DNA from: an uncultured Kiloniellaceae bacterium
GTDB taxonomy: Bacteria; Pseudomonadota; Alphaproteobacteria; Kiloniellales; Kiloniellaceae
Direction: 5' to 3'
Assembly: GCA_947493695.1 (NCBI GenBank)
Contig: CANLSF010000001.1
Coordinates: 62,001-126,000 of the forward strand
DNA length: 64,000 bases
Each line of letters starts with the position of its first letter. Position 1 is the first letter of the stretch. This document shows, piece by piece, positions 1 through 7,422 of the stretch. Position numbers and translations under genes: made by a program. The notes under the pieces were generated by a model that saw only the letters and a list, made by a program, of their open reading frames with translations, was not told the DNA's origin and made no database searches.

Positions 1-1131
1 GGCTGGGCACGACGCTGGGACAGCTTTATGGCTGAAGCCGCCGCCGCGGCTCCAGCTCTACTGCAGCCTCTCTCGGGGTTCGAACCCGGAGACATACCGA
101 GTGCCGGCGAAATTGGTGTGACCCCGGACGTCTGCCCCGCGCGACAGAACGGGGGACGCCGGAATGGTTTAGAACGGCTCGACAGTTTTCTCCACGACCG
201 GGGCGAACCCTACCGGACCGCAATGTCGAGCCCCTTGACCGCTTTTCAGGCCTGTTCCCGGCTTTCGCCTCATCTGGCCTGGGGCAGCCTCTCGCCGCGC
301 GAGATTGCGCAGGCCACCTGGGCCAGGCAGCGCGCACTGAAGACTGCGCCAAAAGGCACCACCGGCTCGTGGCGCGGCGCGCTCAGTTCCTTCACAGGAC
401 GCCTGCATTGGCACTGCCACTTCATGCAGAAGCTGGAGGATGAGCCGGACCTGGAAGTCACGAATCTGCACCGGGCCTACGATGAATTGCGCCCGAAGGA
501 GCCCGACACGGCGAGACTCGCCGCCTGGCAAAAGGGCGAGACCGGCCTGCCCTTTGTCGACGCCTGTATGCGTGCGCTGGCCGCGAGTGGCTGGATGAAT
601 TTTCGCATGCGCGCCATGCTGATGGCAGTTGCCAGCCAACATCTCTGGCTGGACTGGCGTAAGCCGGGCGAACATCTGGCGCGCCTCTTCACCGACTATG
701 AGCCGGGCATCCACTGGCCGCAGGTTCAAATGCAGTCAGGCACGACAGGCATCAACACGGTACGGATCTATAATCCGGTCAAGCAAGGGCACGATCAGGA
801 TCCGGACGGCAGCTTTACCCGCCGCTGGCTGCCGGAACTTGCGGAGATTCCAGATGTGGCGCTTCAAGAGCCCTGGAAGTGGGACGGCGCAGATCGGGTC
901 CTGGGCAAGCATTATCCCTTTCCGATCATCGATCATCTGTCAGCCGCAAAGGAAGCGCGCCAAAAAGTATGGGCGCTGCGGCGCGGACCCGCCTTCAGGG
1001 AAGCTGCGGACAAGATCCAGAACAAACACGGCAGCCGCAAAAGCGGCATTCCCAATACCGGGCGGAAATCCCGCAAGAAAGAAGATCCGGCTCAATTGAG
1101 CTTGCTGCCGAGTGAAGAGTCCCAGATATGA
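1..1131 (+). CDS. Photolyase/cryptochrome-family FAD-binding protein, 5' end outside the window
   Basis: The reading frame is open at base 1, in frame with the first internal ATG at 28, so the true start and the N-terminal antenna domain most likely lie upstream. What remains is the C-terminal FAD-binding photolyase fold: SRLSPHLAWGSLSPREI, then a GETGLPFVDACMRAL segment, then MNFRMRAMLMAVASQHL and a VRIYNPVKQG motif followed by DPDG. Canonical CPD photolyases have NNSASWQW..GSGADA before the RIFNP motif; here this is replaced by HWPQVQMQSGTTGINT, so the protein belongs to a divergent photolyase/cryptochrome branch. The C-terminus carries a basic tail. The stop overlaps the DUF2256 start as ATGA, implying co-translation. 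Repair enzyme versus light sensor cannot be decided from sequence. Confidence 0.88.
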   Translation, partial: GWARRWDSFMAEAAAAAPALLQPLSGFEPGDIPSAGEIGVTPDVCPARQNGGRRNGLERLDSFLHDRGEPYRTAMSSPLTAFQACSRLSPHLAWGSLSPREIAQATWARQRALKTAPKGTTGSWRGALSSFTGRLHWHCHFMQKLEDEPDLEVTNLHRAYDELRPKEPDTARLAAWQKGETGLPFVDACMRALAASGWMNFRMRAMLMAVASQHLWLDWRKPGEHLARLFTDYEPGIHWPQVQMQSGTTGINTVRIYNPVKQGHDQDPDGSFTRRWLPELAEIPDVALQEPWKWDGADRVLGKHYPFPIIDHLSAAKEARQKVWALRRGPAFREAADKIQNKHGSRKSGIPNTGRKSRKKEDPAQLSLLPSEESQI

Positions 1132-1277
1132 AGCAACGCAAAAAAGCGGACCTCCCCAGCAAGGTCTGCCCGATCTGCGAACGCAGTTTTACCTGGCGCA
1201 AAAAGTGGACAAAGGACTGGGACCAGGTCCGCTATTGCTCGGAGCGTTGCCGTCGCAGCCCTAAAAATCAGGCGTAA
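1128..1277 (+). CDS. DUF2256 zinc-ribbon small protein
   Basis: This 49-residue protein is read from an ATG that overlaps the upstream stop (ATGA). It contains two CxxC-like pairs, C14-x2-C17 and C37-x3-C41, flanking a conserved FTWRKKW core and a Trp-rich stretch ending in VRYCSERCR. That is the DUF2256 signature. The cysteines suggest a zinc or iron-binding ribbon. DUF2256 genes are commonly next to photolyase/cryptochrome genes, as here, so a role in that protein's maturation or DNA recognition is plausible but unproven. The gene ends six bases before the convergent CPD photolyase. Confidence 0.85.
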   Translation: MKQRKKADLPSKVCPICERSFTWRKKWTKDWDQVRYCSERCRRSPKNQA

Positions 1278-1283
1278 CTCAGA

Positions 1284-2720
1284 TCAAGCCGCCGTCTCGG
1301 GTGAGGTCTTGACCGCCTCATAGCCCGCAAGCGCCGCAGCGCGGGCTGTAGCGTGATCGACGATCGGCTTCGGGTAATCTTGGCCCAACCTGATACCGGC
1401 GGCGGCCAGTTCCAGGTCGGTCATCTCAAAGGGCGCATGGATAGACTTGTTGTCCAGATCCGACAGCTCGGGACAGAAGCGCCGCACGTAAATCCCGTCC
1501 GGATCGAACTTCCGGCCCTGGGTCATGGGATTGAAGATCCGGAAATAGGGGGCCGCGTCCGCACCGCTTCCTGCCACCCACTGCCAGCTCGCCGAGTTGT
1601 TCGCGAGATCCGCATCCAGCAGCGTGTCGCGGAACCAGGCCTCGCCGTGTTTCCAATGCAGGCGCAGATGCTTGATCAGGAAGCTGGCCACCACCATCCG
1701 CACCCGATTGTGCATGTAGCCGGTCTGCCAGAGCTCGCGCATACCCGCATCGACGATGGGATAGCCGGTCATCCCGCGCTGCCAGGCTCGCAGGTCCTCT
1801 GCGCTCTCCCGCCAGGGATAGTTGTCGAAGGCCGGGCGCCAGTTCTTATCGGGCAGGCTCGGGAAGTGATAAAGCAGGTGATGTGAGAACTCGCGCCAGC
1901 CCACCTCGCTCAGAAACTTCCCGGCGTCCTTGCTTATCTCCGGGCAGCCTTCTTCCAGAAAGCGGGTGCGCGCCCAGATCTGTCGCGGCGAGATCTCACC
2001 GAAATGCAGGTGCGGCGAGAGACGCGAGACGTTCGGTAGATCCGGACGGTCCCGAAGTGTCCCGTAGCCCTTGAGGTCCTGTTCCAGAAACTCCTCCAGA
2101 CGGGCACGCGCACCGGCCTCACCCACCTGCCAGAGATTGCCCCAACCATCCGCCCAATCCGGTGCAGTGGGCAGCAGCTTGAAATCCTCTAGGCCTTCGC
2201 CAAGCGCAGAGTCTGCCAGTTCGACCTTCGTTGGCCGCGGCAGGGGCGGTTCAACCTCGCGGGTCAAAGCGGCACGCCAGAAGGGTGAGTAAACCTTGAA
2301 GGGACCACCGGCCTTGGTTTCGATCTGCCAGGGCTCATGCAGCAACGCGGCTTTGAAGCTTTTCACGCTGATGCCCTGGTCATTCAGCGTCGTCTTGATC
2401 ACAGTGTCACGTTCGATGGCATGGGGCTCGTAGCAGCGATTCCAGAAAACCGCTGTTGCCCCGGTCGATTTGATGACCCGCGCGAGTTGCTCAGCCGGAT
2501 CGCCGCGCAGAAGGACCAGGCCACCAAGATCTTCGCCGAGCGCCTTGAGGCTGTGATGCAGCCACCAGCGACCGGCCCCACCCAAGGCTGGGCAAGCACC
2601 CGGTGTCTCGGTCTCGTCCAGGATGAACAGCGGTACGACCGCGCCCTGTTGCGCGGCCTGAAACAACGCCGGATTGTCGGCAAGTCTGAGATCCTGTCTA
2701 AACCAGACAATCGTGGTCAT
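1284..2720 (-). CDS. phrB: Deoxyribodipyrimidine photolyase, class I CPD type
   Basis: This 478-residue protein has normal class I length. The N-terminus TTIVWFRQDLRLADNPAL is the Rossmann antenna domain. The C-terminal FAD domain carries SRLSPHLHFGEISPRQI, GWREFSHHLLYHFP, a GMTGYPIVDAGMREL helix, HNRVRM and the diagnostic NNSASWQWVAGSGADAAP stretch followed by YFRIFNP. These residues contact flavin and the cyclobutane dimer and include the end of the Trp electron-transfer chain. It should repair cyclobutane pyrimidine dimers using blue light. It lies 27 bases downstream of the iron-sulfur photolyase on the same strand, so the two probably share a transcript. Confidence 0.95.
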   Translation of the reverse strand: MTTIVWFRQDLRLADNPALFQAAQQGAVVPLFILDETETPGACPALGGAGRWWLHHSLKALGEDLGGLVLLRGDPAEQLARVIKSTGATAVFWNRCYEPHAIERDTVIKTTLNDQGISVKSFKAALLHEPWQIETKAGGPFKVYSPFWRAALTREVEPPLPRPTKVELADSALGEGLEDFKLLPTAPDWADGWGNLWQVGEAGARARLEEFLEQDLKGYGTLRDRPDLPNVSRLSPHLHFGEISPRQIWARTRFLEEGCPEISKDAGKFLSEVGWREFSHHLLYHFPSLPDKNWRPAFDNYPWRESAEDLRAWQRGMTGYPIVDAGMRELWQTGYMHNRVRMVVASFLIKHLRLHWKHGEAWFRDTLLDADLANNSASWQWVAGSGADAAPYFRIFNPMTQGRKFDPDGIYVRRFCPELSDLDNKSIHAPFEMTDLELAAAGIRLGQDYPKPIVDHATARAAALAGYEAVKTSPETAA

Positions 2721-2747
2721 AAATCACCGAACTTTCATTTCGCATTT

Positions 2748-4277
2748 TCAATGCAGTTTTTCCAGGAAGCGCTCCGCCGTGTCCAGATAATCGGCGCGCT
2801 TCTCATCACTCATTTTGTCCCAGGTCCGGTACACCTGCCCCAGGCGCGGATTGCCCCGCAACTTATCCCCATTTCGATCCAAAAAGTGCCAGTAGAGAGG
2901 ATTGAAGGGGCAGGCGTCTTCACCGGTCTTCTGCTGCACCTTGTAGCGGCAACTGTGACAATAGTCTGACATTTTGTTTATGTAATTGCCGCTCGCGGCG
3001 TAGGGCTTCGACCCCAGCAAGCCCCCGTCCGCGAACTGGCTCATACCCAGCGTGTTGGGCAGTTCCACCCATTCGTAGGCATCTGCATAGACCATCAGAT
3101 ACCATTCGTGGACTTCTTTCGGATCAACACCCGCAAGCATCGCAAAGTTACCAGTCACCATCAGTCGCTGAATATGGTGGGCATAAGCTTCTTCTTTTGT
3201 CTGGGTGATGGCCGCGCTTAAACAGGCCATGTCGGTTTCGGCAGTCCAGTAGAATTCCGGCAAGGCCCTCTTTGCATTGAAGAAGTTTTCCCCCACATAC
3301 GCCGGCATCTTGAGCCAGTAGATGCCGCGCACGTATTCACGCCAGCCTATGATCTGGCGAATAAAGCCCTCCACCGCGTTCAGCGGTGCCCGCCCGGCAT
3401 GATATTCCGTCTCGACCCGGCGGCAGACCGCCAGCGGGTCCAGCAGTCCGGCATTGATGTAAAGCGACAGGATGGAATGATAGAGAAAGCGCTGATCGCT
3501 CAGCATCGCGTCCTGGAAGTCGCCGAACTTTGACAGAGCCTGCTCAATAAAGGTTTCCAGGGCTTCCTCGGCCTGCGCCGCCGTCACACCAAACCAGAAA
3601 GGCTCCAGGTCACCGAAGTGATCGCCGAACCGCGTGGTAACAAGCTCCAGCACCTCTTTGGTTATCACGTCGGGAGCGAAGCCGGCCGGTTGCGGCATAA
3701 AGAGATCGCTTTTCGCCGACTTGCGGTTTTCGGCATCGAAGTTCCACTTCCCGCCCGAGGGCTTATCCCCCTCCATCAGCAATCCGGTCTTCTTGCGCAT
3801 GTCACGGTAAAAGAACTCCATGCGCAGCTGCTTGCGGCCTTCAGCCCAATCGGCGAATTCCCTGTGTGATGCAATAAAGCGCGTGTCCGGCAGTATTTCG
3901 ACCGGAAGTCCAAGCCCTTCGGACCAGTTTTCCATGGCCGAACGCAGCCGCCACTCACCAGGTTCGGTAACGATCACACCGGCCAGACCGCCACCCTGAA
4001 CAGCCCGTATGACCTCTCCGCCCAGAGAACCAGTGTTATCCGGGTCATCCAGCTTCCGATATTCGACGGTCCAACCCTGAGATCGCAGATCTTCGGCAAA
4101 ATGGCGCATGGCAGAAAAGAGAAACGCGATCTTCTTCTTGTGATGCCGGACGTAGGTCGCTTCTTCCATGGCCTCGACCATCAGCACCACATCCTGTTCG
4201 CGAACCGCCGCCTGCAATGACGAGATCGAGGGCGTCAGTTGGTCAGCAAGGATCAGGACAAGACGAGAATCGGACAT
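2748..4277 (-). CDS. Iron-sulfur bacterial cryptochrome/photolyase, (6-4) photolyase type
   Basis: This 509-residue protein starts with LVLILADQLTPSISSL, typical of the DPRP/FeS-BCP branch. Four cysteines, C352, C440, C443 and C456, have the spacing of the [4Fe-4S] ligands of Agrobacterium PhrB (one distant Cys, then C-x2-C-x12-C). The EEAYAHHIQRLM motif holds the two histidines conserved at the lesion site of bacterial (6-4) photolyases. In the family FAD and a lumazine antenna are bound and (6-4) photoproducts are reversed by light. It is the first gene of a two-photolyase operon. A nested inverted repeat ends one base before its start codon. Confidence 0.93.
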   Translation of the reverse strand: MSDSRLVLILADQLTPSISSLQAAVREQDVVLMVEAMEEATYVRHHKKKIAFLFSAMRHFAEDLRSQGWTVEYRKLDDPDNTGSLGGEVIRAVQGGGLAGVIVTEPGEWRLRSAMENWSEGLGLPVEILPDTRFIASHREFADWAEGRKQLRMEFFYRDMRKKTGLLMEGDKPSGGKWNFDAENRKSAKSDLFMPQPAGFAPDVITKEVLELVTTRFGDHFGDLEPFWFGVTAAQAEEALETFIEQALSKFGDFQDAMLSDQRFLYHSILSLYINAGLLDPLAVCRRVETEYHAGRAPLNAVEGFIRQIIGWREYVRGIYWLKMPAYVGENFFNAKRALPEFYWTAETDMACLSAAITQTKEEAYAHHIQRLMVTGNFAMLAGVDPKEVHEWYLMVYADAYEWVELPNTLGMSQFADGGLLGSKPYAASGNYINKMSDYCHSCRYKVQQKTGEDACPFNPLYWHFLDRNGDKLRGNPRLGQVYRTWDKMSDEKRADYLDTAERFLEKLH

Positions 4278-4278
4278 C

Positions 4279-4323
4279 TACCAAGGTCGCTCTAAGTGTG
4301 AGGTTTAACACTAATCCTTGGTA
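4279..4323. promoter_or_regulatory. Nested inverted repeat abutting the FeS photolyase start codon
   Basis: Outer arms TACCAAGG (4279-4286) and CCTTGGTA (4316-4323) are perfect complements. Inside them AGTGT (4295-4299) pairs with ACACT (4308-4312). In the minus-strand transcript the structure would end one base before the ATG at 4277, so it could hide the ribosome site; as DNA it could be a pair of operator half-sites. Function is inferred. Confidence 0.45.
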
Positions 4324-4418
4324 CGGGCCTATTGTGACGCTAGATCACGTCCGCCTGCGGCTGAGAAGCGAAGGGAAATGCAAGGCCGCAAAACGACTCA
4401 TATCGCTGAATATAAACA

Positions 4419-4428
4419 AAACCGGTTT
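4419..4428. promoter_or_regulatory. Distal LacI-type operator candidate AAACCGGTTT
   Basis: A perfect 10-bp palindrome with the central CG typical of LacI/GalR-family operators. The flanks match the proximal copy at 4706-4717: both read AAACAAAACCGGTTT. It lies about 290 bp upstream of that copy in the region between the photolyase operon and the lacI-type gene, a layout suitable for DNA looping. Confidence 0.55.
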
Positions 4429-4565
4429 AGATTTTCAAAACCAAGCTCTTTTTCATGAATTTACCTGGATTTTAGCCGAAAAATCAGAAAATCAAGAATC
4501 CAAAATCAAATCTTTACTGCAGGTTTCACCGGTAAATCCAACGAACAAAAAGCAACAGAGCGTCA

Positions 4566-4589
4566 CGAAAAACCCGAACAGGTTTTTCG
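4566..4589. repeat. Inverted repeat in the lacI-type gene upstream region
   Basis: CGAAAAACC (4566-4574) and GGTTTTTCG (4581-4589) are perfect complements separated by six bases. The arms resemble widened half-sites of the nearby AAACCGGTTT operators, but it could equally be a hairpin. Confidence 0.4.
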
Positions 4590-4610
4590 CATCAGGAAAC
4601 CACATACTAC

Positions 4611-4644
4611 GAATTACTTATCTTATTGTTTTTATTAGTAATTC
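4611..4644. repeat. Inverted repeat GAATTACT...AGTAATTC
   Basis: Eight-base arms at 4611-4618 and 4637-4644 are separated by 18 AT-rich bases. The right arm lies within TATTAGTAAT (4633-4642), a 10-mer found again at 14572-14581 before the sugar-acid dehydratase. Together with the flanking palindromes it suggests a complex promoter for the LacI-type regulator. Confidence 0.4.
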
Positions 4645-4705
4645 AATGAAGTACGGAAGAGTCCGTTTGACAAACTCTCCGAAGAAGTGCAGAAATAGAA
4701 AAAAC

Positions 4706-4717
4706 AAAACCGGTTTT
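4706..4717. promoter_or_regulatory. Proximal LacI-type operator AAAACCGGTTTT
   Basis: A perfect 12-bp palindrome 25 bases before the ATG at 4743. It shares AAACAAAACCGGTTT with the site at 4419-4428. Its position over the probable leader of the regulator gene suggests autorepression. Confidence 0.6.
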
Positions 4718-4742
4718 GGAAGCAATAATCCAAGCCATAGGG

Positions 4743-5837
4743 ATGGAAAAACAAGTGGCCCCGAAAAAGGGAAAACTGACTCTCAAAGAGTTCTCCGAAA
4801 CTCTCGGGCTGTCCAAATCGACGGTTTCCCGGGCTCTCGGCGGCTATAGTGATGTCAGCCCCAAAACCCGCAAAAAGATTGAAACGGCGGCGCGTGATCT
4901 CGGCTACGCGCCAGATCCACTCGCACGTGGCCTGAAACGCGGCCGGGTTGAGTCCGTCGGTATCGTGATCGTGCGTGGCTCCCCAGCTCTCTACGACCCA
5001 TTCCTCTCCGAGTTCCTGGATGGCGTATCGCGCAGCCTGAACGCCCGTGGCAGGGATTTACTGGTCTCGACGGCAGGCTCAACACAGGAGGCGGTCGATG
5101 TCTATCGCCGCCTGATAGAAGCGCGCAAGGTCGACGGCTTTATCCTAAGCCGGACCGAAACGCACGACCCGCGCATCGCATTCCTGAGGGACACCGGCGT
5201 GCCCTTCGTCGCCCATGGCCGCACCGATGCGCCGGATGACTACGCCTGGTTCGACATCGACAACGAAGCGGCCTTTGTCGAGGCGGTCAATCTGGCCGCG
5301 CAGCAGGGTCACAAGAAGATCGCGCATATTGCCGCGCCACCTCACATGAACTTCGCCCGCCTGCGCCTCAAGGGCTTCCTGCGTGGCGTAGCCGGGGCGG
5401 GCATCGCTTCGGCAGATGCACCGGTCCACACCGCATCAAGCCTGGACATCGAAAGCGGCGAAGAGATCGCCCGACGCCTCCTGCTTCTGCCCGAGCCGCC
5501 GACCGCGATTGTCTGCGCCGTCGATCTCCTGGCAATCGGCGCCTATTCGGCGGTCAAGTCCCTGGGGCTGACAGTCGGTCAGGACGTCACGATTATCGGA
5601 TACGACGGTCTGCCTTTTGGCGCTTATCTGGACCCGCAGCTCACGACTTTCGATCAATCCGGCGGCGACCACGGCGCGCAGGTTGCCGATATGCTGCTGG
5701 ATGTCATCGAGGGCGCCGATCCAGCAAAGCTGCAGATCATCAAACAGGCAAAGCTATTGAAACGGGCCTCGAATGGCCCGCCGGCCCAAAGCGCAGAGGA
5801 GCTCGCATGCAAGATTGCCTGCGGCACAGCTGCGTGA
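4743..5837 (+). CDS. LacI/GalR-family transcriptional regulator
   Basis: A 364-residue regulator from the ATG at 4743; an in-frame TTG at 4716 would add nine residues but sits inside the proximal operator, so the ATG is preferred. The N-terminus has the LacI helix-turn-helix (TLKEFSETLGLSKSTVSRAL) and hinge region (TRKKIETAARDLGYAPDPLA), followed by a periplasmic-binding-protein-like effector domain starting at VGIVIVRGSPALYDPF. It precedes the ABC transporter operon by about 50 bases on the same strand, so it most likely represses that operon and itself, with a sugar or glycoside as inducer. The effector is unknown. Confidence 0.93.
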   Translation: MEKQVAPKKGKLTLKEFSETLGLSKSTVSRALGGYSDVSPKTRKKIETAARDLGYAPDPLARGLKRGRVESVGIVIVRGSPALYDPFLSEFLDGVSRSLNARGRDLLVSTAGSTQEAVDVYRRLIEARKVDGFILSRTETHDPRIAFLRDTGVPFVAHGRTDAPDDYAWFDIDNEAAFVEAVNLAAQQGHKKIAHIAAPPHMNFARLRLKGFLRGVAGAGIASADAPVHTASSLDIESGEEIARRLLLLPEPPTAIVCAVDLLAIGAYSAVKSLGLTVGQDVTIIGYDGLPFGAYLDPQLTTFDQSGGDHGAQVADMLLDVIEGADPAKLQIIKQAKLLKRASNGPPAQSAEELACKIACGTAA

Positions 5838-5890
5838 GGCAAACACGGAGCCCTAACAAAGAGATAAGCGTTTAACGAGGGAGGATAAGA

Positions 5891-7270
5891 ATGAAACAGT
5901 TTAACTGCATCCAGAATTTGGCCTTGAAAAGATCCACCCGCCTGATTGCGACTGCAGCAATCGCACTGAGCATCGGAGGTCAGGCCGTCGCGGCAGATAC
6001 GCTGCGTTTCTGGACCACGGAAGAGCAACCTGAGCGCCTTGCACGGCAGGAGCAGATTGCCGCTGATTTCAAAGCCAAGACCGGTATCGAGGTCAAGGTC
6101 ATTCCGGTCACCGAGAAAGACCTGGGCACCCGAGCTACGGCCGCCTTTGCCGCAGGCGATCTGCCGGACGTGATCTATCACACCCTTCAGTATGTCCTAC
6201 CCTGGACTGAAGCGGGAATCCTTGATGGCGACGCAGCCTCGGATGTGGTCGAGGATCTGGGCGCGACGACCTTTGCACCAGGTGCCTTGCAGATGGCCGC
6301 TGTCGACGAGGGCTACGCCGCCGTGCCGGTCGACGGCTGGACACAGATGATCGTCTACCGCAAAGATCTGTTCGATGCGAAAGGACTTGCCGCCCCGAAC
6401 AGTTACGAGAACATCTCGACCGCCATCGAAGCCCTGCATAATCCACCGGAGATGTTCGGCTTTGTCGCTGCGACCAAGGTCGATGAGAACTTCATGAGTC
6501 AGGTGCTCGAACACGTCTTCCTGGCCAACGGCGTTTCACCGGTCGGCGAGAAGGGCTTCTCGCCACTGGACGAAGCAGCAACCACGGAAGTCCTGAACTT
6601 CTACAAGACCATCGCGCAGGCCTCGCCTCCGGGGGAACTCTACTGGAAGCAATCCCGCGAAATCTACTTTGCGGGAAAGGCGGCCATGATCATCTGGTCA
6701 CCATTCATTCTCGATGAACTGGCCGGTCTGCGCGACAGTGCCCCGCCGACCATCAACGATGACCCGACATCTCGCGAACTGGCCTCCAAGACCGCAGTCG
6801 TGACCACCTTTGCCGGCCCCTCCAATCCGAAAGGCGCAGCCTGGGCGGACATCCGCTATCTCGGCATTACGGCAGATGCGGATACGGACCCGGCCATTGA
6901 GTTCGTCAAATTCTCCATGGATGAAGGCTACACCGGCACGCTTTCGCTGGCACCGGAGGGTAAGTTCCCGATCCGCCGCGGTGATGGCACGGACGAAAAC
7001 AAATTCGTCGAGGCCTGGTCCAAGCTGCCGGTCGGGGTCGACCGCAAAGCCCCCTTGAGCGAAATCTACCCGGCCGAAGTGATTCAGACGATTGTTGCAG
7101 GACTGGAAACCGCCAATCGCTGGGGCGTGGCCGACAAGCAGCTCTCACTGGCCTCCAAGATGATCAATTCTCAGATCATCAACCGGGCCGTGCGCGAGTA
7201 CATCGAAGGCGAGCGAGATGCCGCCGCAACGGTCGCCAAGATGAACGAAGAACTGGCGCGGATTGAATAA
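5891..7270 (+). CDS. ABC transporter extracellular solute-binding protein, family 1 (sugar type)
   Basis: This 459-residue protein has a cleavable signal peptide: basic N-terminus, hydrophobic stretch LIATAAIALSIGGQAVA and cleavage near AVAADT. The mature part resembles maltose/oligosaccharide-type binding proteins: DTLRFWTTEEQPER, DFKAKTGIEVKVIPV, then AAFAAGDLPDVIYH. A strong ribosome site (GAGGGAGGA) precedes the ATG. It is the first gene of a transporter operon with two permeases, a glycosidase and an ATPase, and should deliver a sugar or glycoside to the permeases. The enclosed glycosidase points to a glycoside such as glucosylglycerate, by inference. Confidence 0.92.
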   Translation: MKQFNCIQNLALKRSTRLIATAAIALSIGGQAVAADTLRFWTTEEQPERLARQEQIAADFKAKTGIEVKVIPVTEKDLGTRATAAFAAGDLPDVIYHTLQYVLPWTEAGILDGDAASDVVEDLGATTFAPGALQMAAVDEGYAAVPVDGWTQMIVYRKDLFDAKGLAAPNSYENISTAIEALHNPPEMFGFVAATKVDENFMSQVLEHVFLANGVSPVGEKGFSPLDEAATTEVLNFYKTIAQASPPGELYWKQSREIYFAGKAAMIIWSPFILDELAGLRDSAPPTINDDPTSRELASKTAVVTTFAGPSNPKGAAWADIRYLGITADADTDPAIEFVKFSMDEGYTGTLSLAPEGKFPIRRGDGTDENKFVEAWSKLPVGVDRKAPLSEIYPAEVIQTIVAGLETANRWGVADKQLSLASKMINSQIINRAVREYIEGERDAAATVAKMNEELARIE

Positions 7271-7290
7271 CCCAAGCGGGCAAACTCGAG

Positions 7291-7315
7291 GGGTGGCCTG
7301 ATTTTTCAGGTCACC
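7291..7315 (+). terminator. Hairpin between binding-protein and permease genes
   Basis: Eleven-base arms (7291-7301 and 7305/7306-7315, one G-U pair) close on a short T-rich loop, 20 bases after the binding-protein stop. No long T-run follows. This placement fits an mRNA-stabilising or attenuating hairpin that keeps binding-protein expression above that of the permeases, as seen in many ABC operons. Confidence 0.55.
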
Positions 7316-7422
7316 CTGCTTCTTCCCGCCCGCTATCCGCAAACCTGCTGCCGGTTACCCGGCAGATCAAACGCAATTCCTTCAACAACGCGTCTTTTCT
7401 TTTTGAAAAGGAGCAGTGTGTC

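Noticed and set aside
169-729. Long minus-strand frame opposite the first photolyase-like gene
   Set aside because: It is the antisense shadow of a gene with clear photolyase motifs; its composition is Arg/Ala-rich and motif-free.
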